A model generated the notes under the pieces. The model ran no database searches. It worked only from the letters and a program-made list of their open reading frames with translations, and was not told where the DNA came from. Positions 63,457 through 64,000 of a stretch of DNA of 64,000 nt are shown here, piece by piece. The number at the start of each line of letters is the position of its first letter. Within the stretch, counting starts at the first letter, position 1. The stretch is from Konateibacter massiliensis. GTDB lineage: Bacteria; Bacillota; Clostridia; Lachnospirales; Lachnospiraceae. Made by a program: the position numbers and the translations under genes. The stretch is from positions 1,889,931 to 1,953,930 of the forward strand of contig NZ_LT860099.1 in the NCBI RefSeq assembly GCF_900184995.1, written 5' to 3'.

Positions 63457-64000
63457 ATGAAAGTTAACAACCTTTACTATGGTGCTGCATATTATGCTGA
63501 ATACATGCTCTATGACAGAGTTGAGACTGATATGCAGATGATGAAAAAAGCAGGTATGAATGTAATACGAATTGCCGAGTCTACTTGGAGTACATGGGAG
63601 CCTCAGGATAATGTTTTTGATTTTTCCTATCTGCATCGCGTGCTGGAGGCAGCACTCAAATATGATATAAAGGTAATTATCGGAACTCCGACCTATGCCA
63701 TTCCTTCCTGGCTAGCTAAAAAATATCCGGATATTTTGGCTTCTACTCATCAAGGTCAATGCCTTTATGGACGCCGCCAAAATATGGACATTACCCATCC
63801 TAAATACTTAGAATATGCAGAACGTATTATCCGCAGACTTCTAAAAGAGTGCGAAGACCATACACAAATAATCGGATATCAGCTGGACAATGAAACGAAG
63901 CCCTATGATACCTGTAGCTCCAGAGTTCAATCTCAGTTTGTCGACTATCTGAAGGAGAAATTTAAAACTACTGAGAATCTAAATCAGGCTTTTGGTTTAA
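63457..64000 (+). CDS. Beta-galactosidase, glycoside hydrolase family 42 (3' truncated by window edge)
   Basis: The first 181 codons, starting at the ATG after GGGAGGG. Reads MKVNNLYYGAAYYAEYMLYDRVE, then NVIRIAESTWSTWEP, IIGTPTYAIPSWLAKKYPDIL and IIGYQLDNETKPYDT, the acid/base Glu lying in the last motif (DNE). It is a GH42 protein distinct from the copy at 23340: the order of motifs is the same but sequence is clearly diverged. Divergent from the galactan uptake operon, so it probably cleaves the imported galacto-oligosaccharides. The rest lies outside the window. Confidence 0.9.
   Translation, partial: MKVNNLYYGAAYYAEYMLYDRVETDMQMMKKAGMNVIRIAESTWSTWEPQDNVFDFSYLHRVLEAALKYDIKVIIGTPTYAIPSWLAKKYPDILASTHQGQCLYGRRQNMDITHPKYLEYAERIIRRLLKECEDHTQIIGYQLDNETKPYDTCSSRVQSQFVDYLKEKFKTTENLNQAFGL

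Overview
The window looks like the chromosome of a motile, anaerobic, gut-type Firmicute of the Lachnospiraceae (Roseburia, Agathobacter, Lachnospira or Butyrivibrio-like). This is inferred from the flagellin and FlgM/FlgN/CsrA/FliW sequences, the rpmG-secE-nusG-rplK-rplA order, consensus sigma-A and sigma-28 promoters, and the plant- and host-glycan enzymes. No rRNA, tRNA, CRISPR array or intact transposase gene was seen.

Layout. (1) 1-1650: 3' end of a multi-spanning membrane glycosyltransferase-like protein. (2) 1724-4129, minus: the L33/SecE/NusG/L11/L1 operon from one sigma-A promoter, with L1-type RNA hairpins in front of both rplK and rplA. (3) 4234-23262: flagellar filament region. 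It holds a coiled-coil protein, a large flagellin with a roughly 310-residue insert, a divergent FliD-like protein, a small zinc ribbon protein, two tandem CgeB-like glycosyltransferases, the main flagellin, and a long minus-strand operon flgM-flgN-flgK(2)-flgK(1)-flgL-fliW-csrA-flaG-fliD-fliS-fliT. Three sigma-28 promoters are visible (before flgM, flaG and hag). The hag leader carries a CsrA-type hairpin, so the CsrA/FliW/flagellin feedback circuit can be read in the sequence. (4) 23340-26511: LacI regulator plus GH42 beta-galactosidase. (5) 26638-30493: small operons (APH-like kinase, alpha/beta hydrolase with an XRE-AbrB regulator, DUF1275 membrane protein). (6) 30583-39151, minus: six-gene surface-polymer operon (CDP-glycerol-type transferases, TarI/IspD cytidylyltransferase, SDR epimerase, pyruvyl transferase fused to a GDPD-like domain, hexapeptide acyltransferase) with a leader of about 300 nt. 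(7) 39349-40184: a collapsed, decayed copy of region 9. (8) 40309-44948: beta-glucuronidase, GPH transporter and divergent AraC regulator. (9) 44965-52010: PucR regulator divergent from a cytidylate-kinase-like gene, an amino-acid ABC transporter, an iron alcohol dehydrogenase and a class III aminotransferase, probably an omega-amino-acid uptake and reduction module. (10) 52119-54372: a second amino-acid ABC system whose binding protein is fused to the permease with its lobes in swapped order. (11) 54723-55902: TetR-like regulator and EFR1-type ferredoxin-flavodoxin. (12) 56036-64000: galactan-use operon (lipoprotein binding protein, two permeases, an unrecognised 615-aa protein, zinc ribbon, GH53 endo-galactanase) divergent from a second GH42 beta-galactosidase, with three LacI-type operator sequences between.

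The most unusual items are a 144/145-bp structured mobile element present twice (16-bp inverted ends starting GTAA, an 8-bp target duplication, an internal cloverleaf with paired covarying bases), the lobe-swapped binding-protein/permease fusion, the pyruvyl-transferase/GDPD fusion, and the decayed duplicate of the PucR-aminotransferase locus.
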